Positions 21,277 through 31,747 of a DNA stretch of 64,000 nucleotides are shown here, piece by piece. Each line of letters begins with the position of its first letter. Position 1 is the stretch's first letter. Made by a program: the position numbers and the translations under genes. Origin of the DNA: Henckelia pumila. Its lineage: Eukaryota; Streptophyta; Magnoliopsida; Lamiales; Gesneriaceae. The notes under the pieces are model-generated. The model saw only the letters and a program-made list of their open reading frames with translations, had not been told where the DNA came from and did not search any database. The stretch spans positions 310,001 to 374,000 of the forward strand of contig NC_133121.1 in assembly GCF_033568475.1 (NCBI RefSeq). The letters run 5' to 3'.

Positions 21277-23161
21277 TGTTGGAAAACCGTGTTCAGATCA
21301 ATTGAATCGATACCCAGTGCAGCGGAAGTTTAAAAATTTTATTTTTCTTTGATATGAAACAATTTCATATCATGGGTATCAAAACGTTTAACGATTAAAT
21401 CACACAAGTAAAATAAATAATAATTAATTAAATATTTTACCTCCAATCTCGAAGCGAGATTATGGACACCAACAGAATTTAATCTGCTCTTCTTGTATAT
21501 CCCGGGAACCGATGGCGTCACGATCAATCACCGGAATAAGGTCCACGAACAGAAAACAGAAACCCTCTGATTGACTGCACTAGAAATCAATCAGAAGTTT
21601 TGCGTAGAGAATAAACAGATATGATCTGTTAATTCAGAATTGTAATTTTTCACAAAAATCACAAGTCTGAATTTTCTCCGGGAGGGACAAGGATTTCGAA
21701 AAACCCTTAGAATATTTAGAGTGTAATTTCGAAAATTATAAGACACAAAGTGTTTGATTTTCGAACCCAACACCTCTATTTATAGATAATTTCTAGTTAT
21801 AATTGTATCAGGACTCTAACTCCTTAAAGCCCACAATCCATAACTTAAGCCCAACAAGCCAAGCCCGTTGTTATAGAAATTAATATAAAATTCATCGTGA
21901 CTCCGATTGATAAACTGATTTCACCAATGTGCACAGAAACCATTTCTGCATCTTTTAGAGTCAAGATAATTTTTCTGAATCCGAATTCAGTGATTTCCAA
22001 AAATGCCCATCACTATGTCATTTTAGGAAATTCCACTCCCTTTAGTTGAGAAATCCAATTTCTCTTTCATTAAATTTAACTCTTTAAATTTAACTATCTC
22101 TACGAGGTTTTAGTAATCCATTACTTGTGTAACCCTCAATGGTTCAGGAATACAGCTAGCCGTGGGCTCACAACTCCTTGTGACTCGGAACAACAATTTC
22201 CGACTTACCCAACAAATCATGGTAAGAGCGTCTAGCAACATCGCCCCATGATTCCCTAGGTATTACTGATAGTGCCTGCAAGAACCAGTAGATTTTGGTT
22301 AGCGTACAGTACGGTCCCTTCAACCAAATATCCCGATCGAATCAACAACTATTGGTGCATCGAGAGTCGTTCGAGATTCGATAACTATGCACAACATCTT
22401 GGAGATCTATTAGTGACATCGCATGTGTTACTAGGATAACCATTAACCTAAAACACATCATGTACTCTGGCCAGAGATTCGTCACACTAATATCTCCTCA
22501 GATCGCATAGGATATCCACACTCGCAAGTATGTGGTGAATCCTTGACAACAAAGCATCGACTCCTATATGCATCGTAACTGTACCCAATCCCGACACCTG
22601 ATGACCCCCATAGAGTCGGTAAACGAGTCAAAGCACAGTACTAGCATATAGAGTCTCAATGATGTTTCAAGTAATAAGGACTAATGGTGTACAACCAAAA
22701 ACGCGGACTTTATCCACTCGATAAGTGATAACCACTTGGAAAGTCCGAATAGGGTAGTTCGATCATTCATCATATGAATATCCATTGGCATGCTTCGAAC
22801 ATCTCTATGTTCCCTACCAATGAAACGTGGTACTCTGCATCGCAAATGCTAGTCTCAAACTCGAGCGATCCTTATCCTTATTTTCGGACGGCTCAATCGA
22901 CTAGGAACTGTTTAGAATATACAGTGGCTATAAGATGTGTTTCATGATAGTCATCCTCATGTACTACCACATCTTACATACACTATAGTATATTCAAGGT
23001 CTTTATCAAAACAACAATAGTATATCACAATATAACAATATGAAGAAAGATAAAGTCATTGCCATTAATAAAATGTAAATTATATTAAACAAAGATTGTT
23101 TACACAAAGAGTCATAAAAGCCCTTAGCCACAAGTTGGCTATCCGGGCACCCACTCTTTCA
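21277..23161 (-). repeat. copia-1 3' LTR
   Basis: 1885 bp, nearly identical to 28581-30465. Differences noted by eye include single substitutions in the blocks near 21475, 21505, 21720, 21857, 21938, 22338, 22926 and 22950. The two LTRs have no length difference. Confidence 0.95.
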
Positions 23162-23175
23162 ATCTCCCACTTTCC
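23162..23175 (-). other. copia-1 polypurine tract
   Basis: On the minus strand GGGAAAGTGGGAGAT runs directly into the TGAAAG start of the 3' LTR, only 14 nt after the gag-pol stop codon. This is the expected place for the plus-strand primer. Confidence 0.85.
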
Positions 23176-26100
23176 CTAAAGCCAACTAGTCATATTACGT
23201 AATCTCATTGCTTCGCGATGTTTGTCAAACAATGGTCCTGGCAAGGGCTTCATAAGCGGATCAGCGATATTGTCTGCAGATGCCACTCTCTCGACTGTAA
23301 TGTCTCCTCTTTCCACGATCTCCCGGATGATGTGGTATTTCCTCAGTATGTGTTTGGATCTTTGATGAGACCTTGGTTCCTTTGCCTGAGCAACGGCACC
23401 AGTGTTGTCGCAGTACACCGGGACTGGACCAACAGATTCTGGAATCACACCCAACTCTTGGATGAATTTCCTCATCCAAACCGCCTCTTTAGCAGCAGCT
23501 GATGCTGCAATGTATTCTGTCTCAGTGGTGGAATCCGCTGTGGTGTCTTGCTTGGAACTCTTCCAAGAGACAGCACCGCCATTGAGCACGAATACAAATC
23601 CAGAGGTTGATTTCGAGTCATCCACGTCACTTTGGAAGCTAGAGTCGGTGTAGCCTTCCAACTTCAATTCTCTTCCACCATAAACCATGAATATATTCTT
23701 AGTTCTTCTCAAGTACTTAAGAATATCCTTCACGGCTTTCCAATGCATTTGACCTGGATTGGCTTGATATCTGCTCGTGACGCTCAGAGCATATGCCACA
23801 TCTGGTCTAGTAGATATCATCCCATACATGATACTACCTATGGCTGACGCATATGGTATATGTGTCATTTTCTCTATCTCTTCGTCAGTCTTGGGACACA
23901 TAGACTTGAATAGAGAAACTCCATGACACATAGGTAGATGTCCTCTCTTGGACTCATCCATTGAAAACATTTTCAATATAGTGTCGATGTAGGTTGCTTG
24001 AGTGAGTCCTATCATTCTCTTAGATCTATCTCTATAGATCTGTATCCCTAGAATATAGGATGCCTCACCCAAATCCTTCATCGAGAATCTACCTGATAAC
24101 CATATCTTTGTTGACTGCAACATCCCTACGTCATTCCCAATGAGTAGGATGTCATCAACATAAAGTACTAAGAATGTTACCGCATCCTTAACTACTTTCT
24201 TGTACACGCATGGTTCCTCTGGGTTCTTGATGAAACCAAAATCCTTTATTGTTTCATCAAATTTCTGGTTCCAACTTCTTGATGCTTGTTTTAGACCATA
24301 AATTGATCTCTGAAGCTTGCATACCTTATGCTCGCTTCCCATGGAGGTGAATCCTTCAGGCTGCATCATATAAATTTCTTCCTTAATGTTTCCATTAAGA
24401 AATGCAGTCTTCACATCCATTTTCCATATCTCATAGTCATACCATGCTGCTATGGCAATTAGGATTCTTATGGATTTGAACATTGCGACTGGTGAAAAGG
24501 TTTCATCATAGTCAACTCCTTGTCTTTGAGTATAACCTTTTGCAACCAATCGTGCCTTATAGGTCAACACCTTGCCATCAGGCCCAAGTTTTCTTTTGTA
24601 AATCCATTTACATCCTATTGGAACAATTCCATCAGGAGGATCTACTAAAGACCAAACTTGGTTTGAATGCATCGAGTCTATTTCCGACTGCATTGCTTCA
24701 AGCCATAAATTAGAATCCGCATCAGAAATTGCTTCCTTGAAGTTTCTTGGATCACATCCAATATCGGGTTCACTTTGATCCCCTTCAAGAAGAAGACCAT
24801 ATCTAACAGGAGGCCTAGAAGTCCTCTCGGATCTTCTAGCAATAGGCGTGTCTTGTGATGATTCTTGAGGTGTAGGATCGTTAATTTGTATTTCGGGTTC
24901 TTCTCGAATTTCTTCGAGTTCCATCATCTTGCCTTTCTTATCCAATAAGAATTCCTTCTCCAAGAAGGTGGCATTCCTTGAAACAAACACCTTTGTTTCA
25001 GCAGGATGATAGAAATAATATCCGATTAAATTCTTCGGATACCCCACAAAATAACATAAGATGGATCGACTATCCAACTTATCTCTCACTGTCTGCTTCA
25101 CGTAAGCAGGACATCCCCAAATCCTCAAGTACGAATACTTAGGAGCTTTGTCATTCCATAACTCGTATGGTATTTTATCTACTGCTTTAGTGTGAACGTT
25201 GTTCAACAACAAAACCGTCGTTTCAAGCGCGTAGCCCCAAAACGATGGTGGGAGCTCAGTGAAGCTCATCATGGATCGAACCATGTCCAACAAGGTTCTA
25301 TTACGACGCTCCGAAACACCATTCAGTTTTGGTGTCATAGGAGGAGTCCACTGAGAGAGAATCTCATTCTCTTTTAGATAGTCCAAAAACTCGGCACTTA
25401 AGTATTCTCCACCACGATCCGATCGAAGTGCCTTAATACTTTTGCCTAGTTTGTTTTCTACTTCAGCCTTGAATTCTTTGAACTTTTCAAATGCTTCAGA
25501 CTTATATTTCATTAAATATAAATAACCATACTTTGAATAATCATCAGTAAAGGTAATAAAGTAGGTGTGGCCAAATTGAGTACCAATTCTAAATGGACCA
25601 CAAATATCTGTATGGATCAAATCCAACAGATTTTGACTACGCTCAGGTTTCCCCTTGAATGGAGATTTAGTCATTTTTTCTTTCAGGCAGGATTCACAAG
25701 TAGGTAGAGAGTTAATATCAGACATATCAAACATGCCCTCTCCCACTAGCTTGTTCATCCTCCTTGAGGAAATATGACCTAGCCTAGCATGCCAAAGATT
25801 TGCCGGGTTTTGACTATCATTTTTCCTTTTATTTGTTGTTATCGGTTTATCGACATAATTCATTGAAACGTCTTTTAATTTTAAGTTATATAGATCGTTT
25901 TCAAGTTGTCCATTTCCAATCAAACATTCATTCTTGTAAATATTGCAAATCCCATTCACAAAATTGCAAGAATAACCATCTCTATCAAGCATAGAAATAG
26001 AAATAATGTTTTTGACCAAATTCGGAACATACAAAACATCTCTCAAAAATAACTTAAAATTGTTTTGCAAAATTAAATAAATGTCTCCTATCGCTTTGGC

Positions 26101-27090
26101 TTCGACTCTTGAACCATTCTCGAGTCTCAGTTGGGTCTCACCCATCCTTAGCTTACGACTTCTTGTCATCACCTGCAAATCATTGCAAATGTGAGATCCA
26201 CATCCGGTATCCAATACCCAAGAAGAAGTATTAAGAGAAACATTTATTTCAATGTAAAACATACCCTTTTCAGTTCGCAACTGATCGAGGTATTCCTTGC
26301 AGTTACGTTTCCAATGACCGGGCTTCTTGCAGTAATGGCAAACGTTTTCATCCTTCTTCTCATATGAAACCTTGGCCTTCCCCTTCTTATTCGGTACACT
26401 CTTCTTGGGCGGGGCAGAACGCTTCTTACTCTTTCCACTTGGCCCCTTCTTCGAGTTAGAGGAGGACCCAACCAAAAGTACCGGTTTATCCTTCTTTAGT
26501 GTGGCTTCATATGTGACAAGCATATTGACCATCTCTTCAAGGGTGGCCTCTATCTTGTTCATGTTGAAGTTCACCACAAAACCGTCATACGATGAAGGAA
26601 GTGAAAGGAGTAACAAGTCCGAGCTGAGTTCATGCTCCAAAGTCAAGTCGAGTGTTACCAACTTTTCAATGAGCCCAATCATGCGCACCCCATGCTCACG
26701 GACAGAAGTCCCCTCTCGCATGCGGCTTGTCATGAGCTCTCTGACAGTGGCATACCTCTCCGACCTTGACTGAGCTCCAAATAGCTCCTTGAGTGCTTTG
26801 TGAATGTCAGCAGCATTCACGGCATCCTCAAATCGCCTCTGGAGTTCATCAGACATCGAAGCCTGCATGTAGCATTTGGCCTTGATATCATGGTCCCACC
26901 ATAAATCAAGTTTGGCCAACTCTTCCGGACTTGTATTAGCCGGGGCTTCCTTCGGGGGCGACTTCTCTAACACGTAGAAAGCCTTTTCCGAAGTGAGAAT
27001 AATCTTTAACTTACGGAACCATTCCGTATAGTTTGCGCCAGTGAGTTTGTTTTGTTCGAGAATTGCAAATAGTGGATTACGCGAATTCAT
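23176..27090 (-). CDS. copia-1 gag-pol polyprotein, 1304 aa, intact
   Basis: A single uninterrupted frame. Domains in copia order: Gag about 1-245; CCHC zinc knuckle 251-264 (C251, C254, H259, C264); aspartic protease with DTG at 294-296; GAG-pre-integrase zinc part LWHARLGHI (432-440) with CESC (464-467); integrase core with acidic residues D495 (TDICGP), D558 (RSDRGGEY) and E594 (SERRNR); reverse transcriptase with WKMDVKTAFLNG and the catalytic YVDD in VLYVDDILLIG; RNase H at the C terminus with STSGFVFVLNGGAVSW and DNTGAVAQA. Integrase before RT marks Ty1/copia. No stop, frameshift or missing catalytic residue is seen. Expression would be driven from the 5' LTR at 28581-30465. Confidence 0.95.
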   Translation of the reverse strand: MNSRNPLFAILEQNKLTGANYTEWFRKLKIILTSEKAFYVLEKSPPKEAPANTSPEELAKLDLWWDHDIKAKCYMQASMSDELQRRFEDAVNAADIHKALKELFGAQSRSERYATVRELMTSRMREGTSVREHGVRMIGLIEKLVTLDLTLEHELSSDLLLLSLPSSYDGFVVNFNMNKIEATLEEMVNMLVTYEATLKKDKPVLLVGSSSNSKKGPSGKSKKRSAPPKKSVPNKKGKAKVSYEKKDENVCHYCKKPGHWKRNCKEYLDQLRTEKGMFYIEINVSLNTSSWVLDTGCGSHICNDLQVMTRSRKLRMGETQLRLENGSRVEAKAIGDIYLILQNNFKLFLRDVLYVPNLVKNIISISMLDRDGYSCNFVNGICNIYKNECLIGNGQLENDLYNLKLKDVSMNYVDKPITTNKRKNDSQNPANLWHARLGHISSRRMNKLVGEGMFDMSDINSLPTCESCLKEKMTKSPFKGKPERSQNLLDLIHTDICGPFRIGTQFGHTYFITFTDDYSKYGYLYLMKYKSEAFEKFKEFKAEVENKLGKSIKALRSDRGGEYLSAEFLDYLKENEILSQWTPPMTPKLNGVSERRNRTLLDMVRSMMSFTELPPSFWGYALETTVLLLNNVHTKAVDKIPYELWNDKAPKYSYLRIWGCPAYVKQTVRDKLDSRSILCYFVGYPKNLIGYYFYHPAETKVFVSRNATFLEKEFLLDKKGKMMELEEIREEPEIQINDPTPQESSQDTPIARRSERTSRPPVRYGLLLEGDQSEPDIGCDPRNFKEAISDADSNLWLEAMQSEIDSMHSNQVWSLVDPPDGIVPIGCKWIYKRKLGPDGKVLTYKARLVAKGYTQRQGVDYDETFSPVAMFKSIRILIAIAAWYDYEIWKMDVKTAFLNGNIKEEIYMMQPEGFTSMGSEHKVCKLQRSIYGLKQASRSWNQKFDETIKDFGFIKNPEEPCVYKKVVKDAVTFLVLYVDDILLIGNDVGMLQSTKIWLSGRFSMKDLGEASYILGIQIYRDRSKRMIGLTQATYIDTILKMFSMDESKRGHLPMCHGVSLFKSMCPKTDEEIEKMTHIPYASAIGSIMYGMISTRPDVAYALSVTSRYQANPGQMHWKAVKDILKYLRRTKNIFMVYGGRELKLEGYTDSSFQSDVDDSKSTSGFVFVLNGGAVSWKSSKQDTTADSTTETEYIAASAAAKEAVWMRKFIQELGVIPESVGPVPVYCDNTGAVAQAKEPRSHQRSKHILRKYHIIREIVERGDITVERVASADNIADPLMKPLPGPLFDKHREAMRLRNMTSWL

Positions 27091-27279
27091 TGTAACGATA
27101 TACTGTAAAGGAAACAGACAATAATCAGTGATTGTTTAATTAATTTACTAAGACATAAAATATGGCGAATTTTAATTTTATGAATTACACTCCCACTATT
27201 TTAACGATTTCACCACCCTCTAGTGAAAACGGGAAACTTTTTCCTTAGTGAGAACATGGAGTCCAATTGACAAATCATA

Positions 27280-27570
27280 GTCCCGAATAATATCAGCCAA
27301 CCATAATTTTCAAAAGATAGAGCCCAATTACTTCCAAAGTAACCCCCATGTATTTACCTCATGTCCAATAAGGGCCCAATAATATGACGCCGTTTATTGT
27401 GACATGTCAAGATGACCCATCAATATTAAGTTGTGATGGACGGTCGCCATGTGGATCCCCCAATAATATGAGCCGATCCCATGGGAGTTCCACCCAACTT
27501 ACAATATTTGTCGATCCAATGTACAGCTTTCCGACGAACGGGCCCCCCCCAATAATATGAGCCGGACCAT
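27280..27570. repeat. Interspersed CCAATAATATGA repeats in the copia-1 leader
   Basis: Near-identical 12-14 bp blocks, three of them reading (C)CCAATAATATGA followed by GCCG or CGCCG, occur at roughly 80-100 bp intervals. A fourth, at about 27283, reads CCGAATAATATCAGCC. Each is preceded by a C-run or GGCCC. Confidence 0.7.
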
Positions 27571-28330
27571 ATCCGCGGGTAGCATCTCATACATTGATCG
27601 TTGATGGAAGGTAGGAAAATTTAAACAATATTTAAATTCTCTTTTATTAATCTTGATATAAATTTTAAATCATATTTAAAATGAGGGATTTTTAATTTTG
27701 AAAATTTGTCTCATCATTCTTTTTTATGTATGCTTGCGGGATTCATACAATTTGTTCTAAACATGCATACATCAATAATATCATATATTATTTAAAGATG
27801 ATCGATCCCATTATCTATTCGACCCGTGGTTGCCAATGACGAGTCTAAGTCCAATCCTAGGTAATATGCAGGTATGCAATGCAATCCTATTACATTGAGC
27901 TTCCAATTTACATTTCTTCAGTCTTCATTGTAATAAGACAAATGTAAATTCCTAACATACACCTACAAAATTGGTTATGGCAATCGATCATCCCATTATC
28001 CAATTTTAAATTCAAAATTTAAATAATTGGATAAACATGCCGTGGCATCATAATTTAAAAGATAAAATCATATTTTATCTTATTCATCCATAAGATCACA
28101 TCTTATCATCAATTGTACCAAAATAATCAATTTTCAAAATTCAATTTAACGGATAAAATATTTAAATTTTCCAAAAATTCAAATTTATCCAAAAATCAAT
28201 TTTAAAAATTTCGGACTCGAACAATTCGATCCGATGCCTCGTGATCTTATCAAAAACATTTTTCGATCGGATCAAACACTAGAATTTCAAAAATTCAAAA
28301 TTTTCAAAAATCAATTTTTAATTTTTCCGT

Positions 28331-28447
28331 GCTGCCCGGGACAATCCCGGGCAGCCCGTGCCCTGACCGGGCGCGGGCTGGGCAGCCCGCCGCTGCCCAT
28401 TGGGCAGCGACGATTGCTGCCCTGGGCAGCGATCACATCGCTGCCCT
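28331..28447. repeat. Cluster of GC-rich palindromes in the copia-1 leader
   Basis: Perfect inverted repeats: arms GCTGCCCGGG/CCCGGGCAGC with loop ACAAT (28331-28355); GCTGCCCA/TGGGCAGC (28392-28408); GCTGCCC/GGGCAGC (28416-28430); and GGGCAGCGAT/ATCGCTGCCC with loop CAC (28425-28447). Adjacent copies overlap, so the same strand can fold in alternative ways. The cluster stands out as GC-rich in AT-rich surroundings, 120-240 nt downstream of the primer site in transcript order. Confidence 0.9.
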
Positions 28448-28567
28448 TTTTCTTGCCCGTCAGAAAAATAAAATTTTTGATTTTTAAAAATATGTTTTGT
28501 TTCAAAAACCCGAGGCCAAAATTTTTTGTACAATCGATTAATTTAATCGTTTGATCTGAGCAACCTG

Positions 28568-28580
28568 GCTCTGATACCAC
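28568..28580 (-). other. copia-1 primer-binding site (tRNA-iMet type)
   Basis: On the minus strand TGGTATCAGAGCC lies directly after the 5' LTR. TGGTATCAGAGC is the classic complement of the 3' end of plant initiator tRNA-Met. Confidence 0.95.
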
Positions 28581-30465
28581 TGTTGGAAAACCGTGTTCAG
28601 ATCAATTGAATCGATACCCAGTGCAGCGGAAGTTTAAAAATTTTATTTTTCTTTGATATGAAACAATTTCATATCATGGGTATCAAAACGTTTAACGATT
28701 AAATCACACAAGTAAAATAAATAATAATTAATTAAATATTTTACCTCCAATCTCGAAGCGAGATTATGGACACCAACAAAATTTAATCTGCTCTTCTTGT
28801 ATATACCGGGAACCGATGGCGTCACGATCAATCACCGGAATAAGGTCCACGAACAGAAAACAGAAACCCTCTGATTGACTGCACTAGAAATCAATCAGAA
28901 GTTTTGCGTAGAGAATAAACAGATATGATCTGTTAATTCAGAATTGTAATTTTTCACAAAAATCACAAGTCTGAATTTTCTCCGGGAGGGACAAGGATTT
29001 CGAAAAACCCTTAGAATATTTAGAGTTTAATTTCGAAAATTATAAGACACAAAGTGTTTGATTTTCGAACCCAACACCTCTATTTATAGATAATTTCTAG
29101 TTATAATTGTATCAGGACTCTAACTCCTTAAAGCCCACAATCCATAACTTAAGCCCAACAAGCTAAGCCCGTTGTTATAGAAATTAATATAAAATTCATC
29201 GTGACTCCGATTGATAAACTGATTTCACCAATGTGCACATAAACCATTTCTGCATCTTTTAGAGTCAAGATAATTTTTCTGAATCCGAATTCAGTGATTT
29301 CCAAAAATGCCCATCACTATGTCATTTTAGGAAATTCCACTCCCTTTAGTTGAGAAATCCAATTTCTCTTTCATTAAATTTAACTCTTTAAATTTAACTA
29401 TCTCTACGAGGTTTTAGTAATCCATTACTTGTGTAACCCTCAATGGTTCAGGAATACAGCTAGCCGTGGGCTCACAACTCCTTGTGACTCGGAACAACAA
29501 TTTCCGACTTACCCAACAAATCATGGTAAGAGCGTCTAGCAACATCGCCCCATGATTCCCTAGGTATTACTGATAGTGCCTGCAAGAACCAGTAGATTTT
29601 GGTTAGCGTACAGTACGGTCCCTTCAACCAAATATCCCGATCAAATCAACAACTATTGGTGCATCGAGAGTCGTTCGAGATTCGATAACTATGCACAACA
29701 TCTTGGAGATCTATTAGTGACATCGCATGTGTTACTAGGATAACCATTAACCTAAAACACATCATGTACTCTGGCCAGAGATTCGTCACACTAATATCTC
29801 CTCAGATCGCATAGGATATCCACACTCGCAAGTATGTGGTGAATCCTTGACAACAAAGCATCGACTCCTATATGCATCGTAACTGTACCCAATCCCGACA
29901 CCTGATGACCCCCATAGAGTCGGTAAACGAGTCAAAGCACAGTACTAGCATATAGAGTCTCAATGATGTTTCAAGTAATAAGGACTAATGGTGTACAACC
30001 AAAAACGCGGACTTTATCCACTCGATAAGTGATAACCACTTGGAAAGTCCGAATAGGGTAGTTCGATCATTCATCATATGAATATCCATTGGCATGCTTC
30101 GAACATCTCTATGTTCCCTACCAATGAAACGTGGTACTCTGCATCGCAAATGCTAGTCTCAAACTCGAGCGATCCTTATCCTTATTTTCGGACGGCTCAA
30201 TCGACTAGGAACTGTTTAGAATATACAGTGACTATAAGATGTGTTTCATGATAGTCATCCCCATGTACTACCACATCTTACATACACTATAGTATATTCA
30301 AGGTCTTTATCAAAACAACAATAGTATATCACAATATAACAATATGAAGAAAGATAAAGTCATTGCCATTAATAAAATGTAAATTATATTAAACAAAGAT
30401 TGTTTACACAAAGAGTCATAAAAGCCCTTAGCCACAAGTTGGCTATCCGGGCACCCACTCTTTCA
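28581..30465 (-). repeat. copia-1 5' LTR
   Basis: 1885 bp, the partner of 21277-23161. In transcript direction it starts TGAAAGAGTGGGTGCC and ends CGGTTTTCCAACA, next to the primer-binding site. Confidence 0.95.
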
Positions 30466-30471
30466 GTCGCA

Positions 30472-30590
30472 CTAGTTTCTAGCCATATATTAGAGGTTTA
30501 AGTCCCTATTTTAGTAGTTATAGCCATATAATAGAGGTTTCAGTTCATATCTTGGTAGTTTCTAGCCATGTATGAGAAGGTCAGCAAGTA
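30472..30590. repeat. Three short tandem copies (about 42 bp) at the copia-1 insertion point
   Basis: Copies begin near 30473, 30516 and 30557 and share 'tagccatat.ta.aggtt' and 'tagt.....tagcc'. They are diverged. Copia-1 inserted immediately next to the first copy. Confidence 0.55.
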
Positions 30591-31083
30591 GCAAGGTGCT
30601 TCCAAAGTTGCGACAAAACTAAGCTTGAGCTACGAAACTTTTGAGTGGGCTAACGAGATGGAGGTATAGTCTTGAATCTCCAATAACTTATATGATATAG
30701 TATAGACACATATGTGTTGAAAAAAGATAATGATGAATACTTTCCATGTTTTTCTATAGGTTTGGACCGTAGTTTTCTCAGCCCTAACTAGTAAATGTAT
30801 GTAAATACGACTGAGATTTATATTTATTGCATATATATGATTCATAGCTAATTTGGATAGATAAGTATTTGACTTTAAAAAAATATTTTTTAAGTTGACT
30901 CTTAAAAATATTTTTGAAATAATAATTTTATATTTAAATAAATAGATTAAAAACACTTGTTTTTAAGTTGAGTTATTAGAACTTTAAAAAAACACTTATT
31001 TTTAGCTCAATCCAAACATATGTATAACAATAAATACACTTAAAAAAACTTTCTCATATTCTTAATCCAAACACACTCTAGTA
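30591..31083. other. AT-rich intergenic stretch with a possible MITE
   Basis: Positions about 30849-31015 have loosely inverted ends (AATTTGGATAGATAAG at left, CTCAATCCAAAC at right) and poly-A/T interiors, which suggests a degraded MITE. No target duplication was found and the call is weak. Nothing else was recognised. Confidence 0.35.
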
Positions 31084-31097
31084 CTATTATTATTATT

Positions 31098-31144
<47 letters not shown>
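31084..31144. repeat. Compound microsatellite (TTA)n(TTG)n
   Basis: About five TTA units followed by about fifteen TTG units. Confidence 0.95.
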
Positions 31145-31149
31145 ATAGA

Positions 31150-31346
31150 TTAAAAAACATTAGACCTTTAGAATAAATACCACATGTCGACTCCAACTTG
31201 ATACCTAACAGGGGAAGATCGGACGCTCCGTTTCGAGATCGGACAGTCCGATCCTGTCCGAGTTTATTTTGCAATTTATTCCTTTAATCAATTTTTTAAT
31301 CACGTTTAAGTCCCTTAATCTTGTAAAATGGAACCGGGCTACTACA
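31150..31346 (-). mobile_element. Chromovirus-type LTR fragment
   Basis: Read on the minus strand from 31346 it starts TGTAGTAGCCCGG and carries 'ttttacaagattaa' and then GATCGGAC/GTCCGAT motifs (31208-31258). The LTR at 42969-44042 has the same order (TGTAGTAGCTCGA, 'ttttacaagaataa', GATCGGA/TCCGA motifs). So it is a truncated LTR of the same or a close family, in the opposite orientation. Confidence 0.6.
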
Positions 31347-31747
31347 AATATTTTGATGAAACTTGAATCATTTGGACAGCAGTCAAAGTAGTGGCCTATT
31401 GCACTGACTAGATGGCAGTGTCTAAGTTTCTGAACAAACTCAAGTTGGTTTGTATAGCTCTGAACACCATGTCGTTATTTTCACTTTCAAAGTTCTTATG
31501 GCAACAATAGTCCCATCTGTGGGCCATCATTTGTATACCTGATTCCAGGCAAAAACAGATGAGGCATGTTGTATTGATCCCCTCGTCTCAATTAGTGTTT
31601 AATATGAGTCGTGAAAAATATAGCTAACTCGTTAAAAAAAACCCCACTTGATGCATTTACAACGAAAAAGGTTACGGGAGTAAAACAAAAAATGTAGCCA
31701 CAGAAATTCATGTGACGAAACCGGAAAATTACTAGAATAAAGAGGTA

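Larger units (their letters stand above)
27100..28567 (-). other. copia-1 leader (PBS to gag), with repeats
   Basis: Non-coding leader of about 1.47 kb. The gag-proximal half contains several copies of CCAATAATATGA (plus strand), at about 27380, 27460 and 27550, with a degenerate copy near 27285. The LTR-proximal half contains the GC-rich palindromes listed separately. Short frames here are not conserved protein. Confidence 0.7.
21277..30465 (-). mobile_element. Complete Ty1/copia retrotransposon (copia-1), 9.2 kb
   Basis: Two LTRs of exactly 1885 bp (21277-23161 and 28581-30465) bound an internal region with one intact gag-pol frame on the minus strand. Both LTRs start TG and end CA, and the element is flanked by a perfect 5-bp duplication GTCGC (21272-21276 and 30466-30470). 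On the minus strand the 5' LTR is followed at once by a tRNA-iMet-type primer-binding site, and a polypurine tract precedes the 3' LTR. By eye the LTRs differ at about eight positions, which indicates a recent insertion. A roughly 1.5-kb leader separates the primer site from gag. Everything needed for autonomous movement appears to be present. Confidence 0.95.

Noticed and set aside
28234-28580. Frames over the GC-rich palindromes of the copia-1 leader
   Set aside because: The frames exist only because palindromic GC blocks lack stop codons. There is no similarity to gag or other proteins.
31062-31274. Minus-strand frame with a long asparagine run
   Set aside because: It is the translation of the (TTG)n/(TTA)n microsatellite and has no conserved protein around it.
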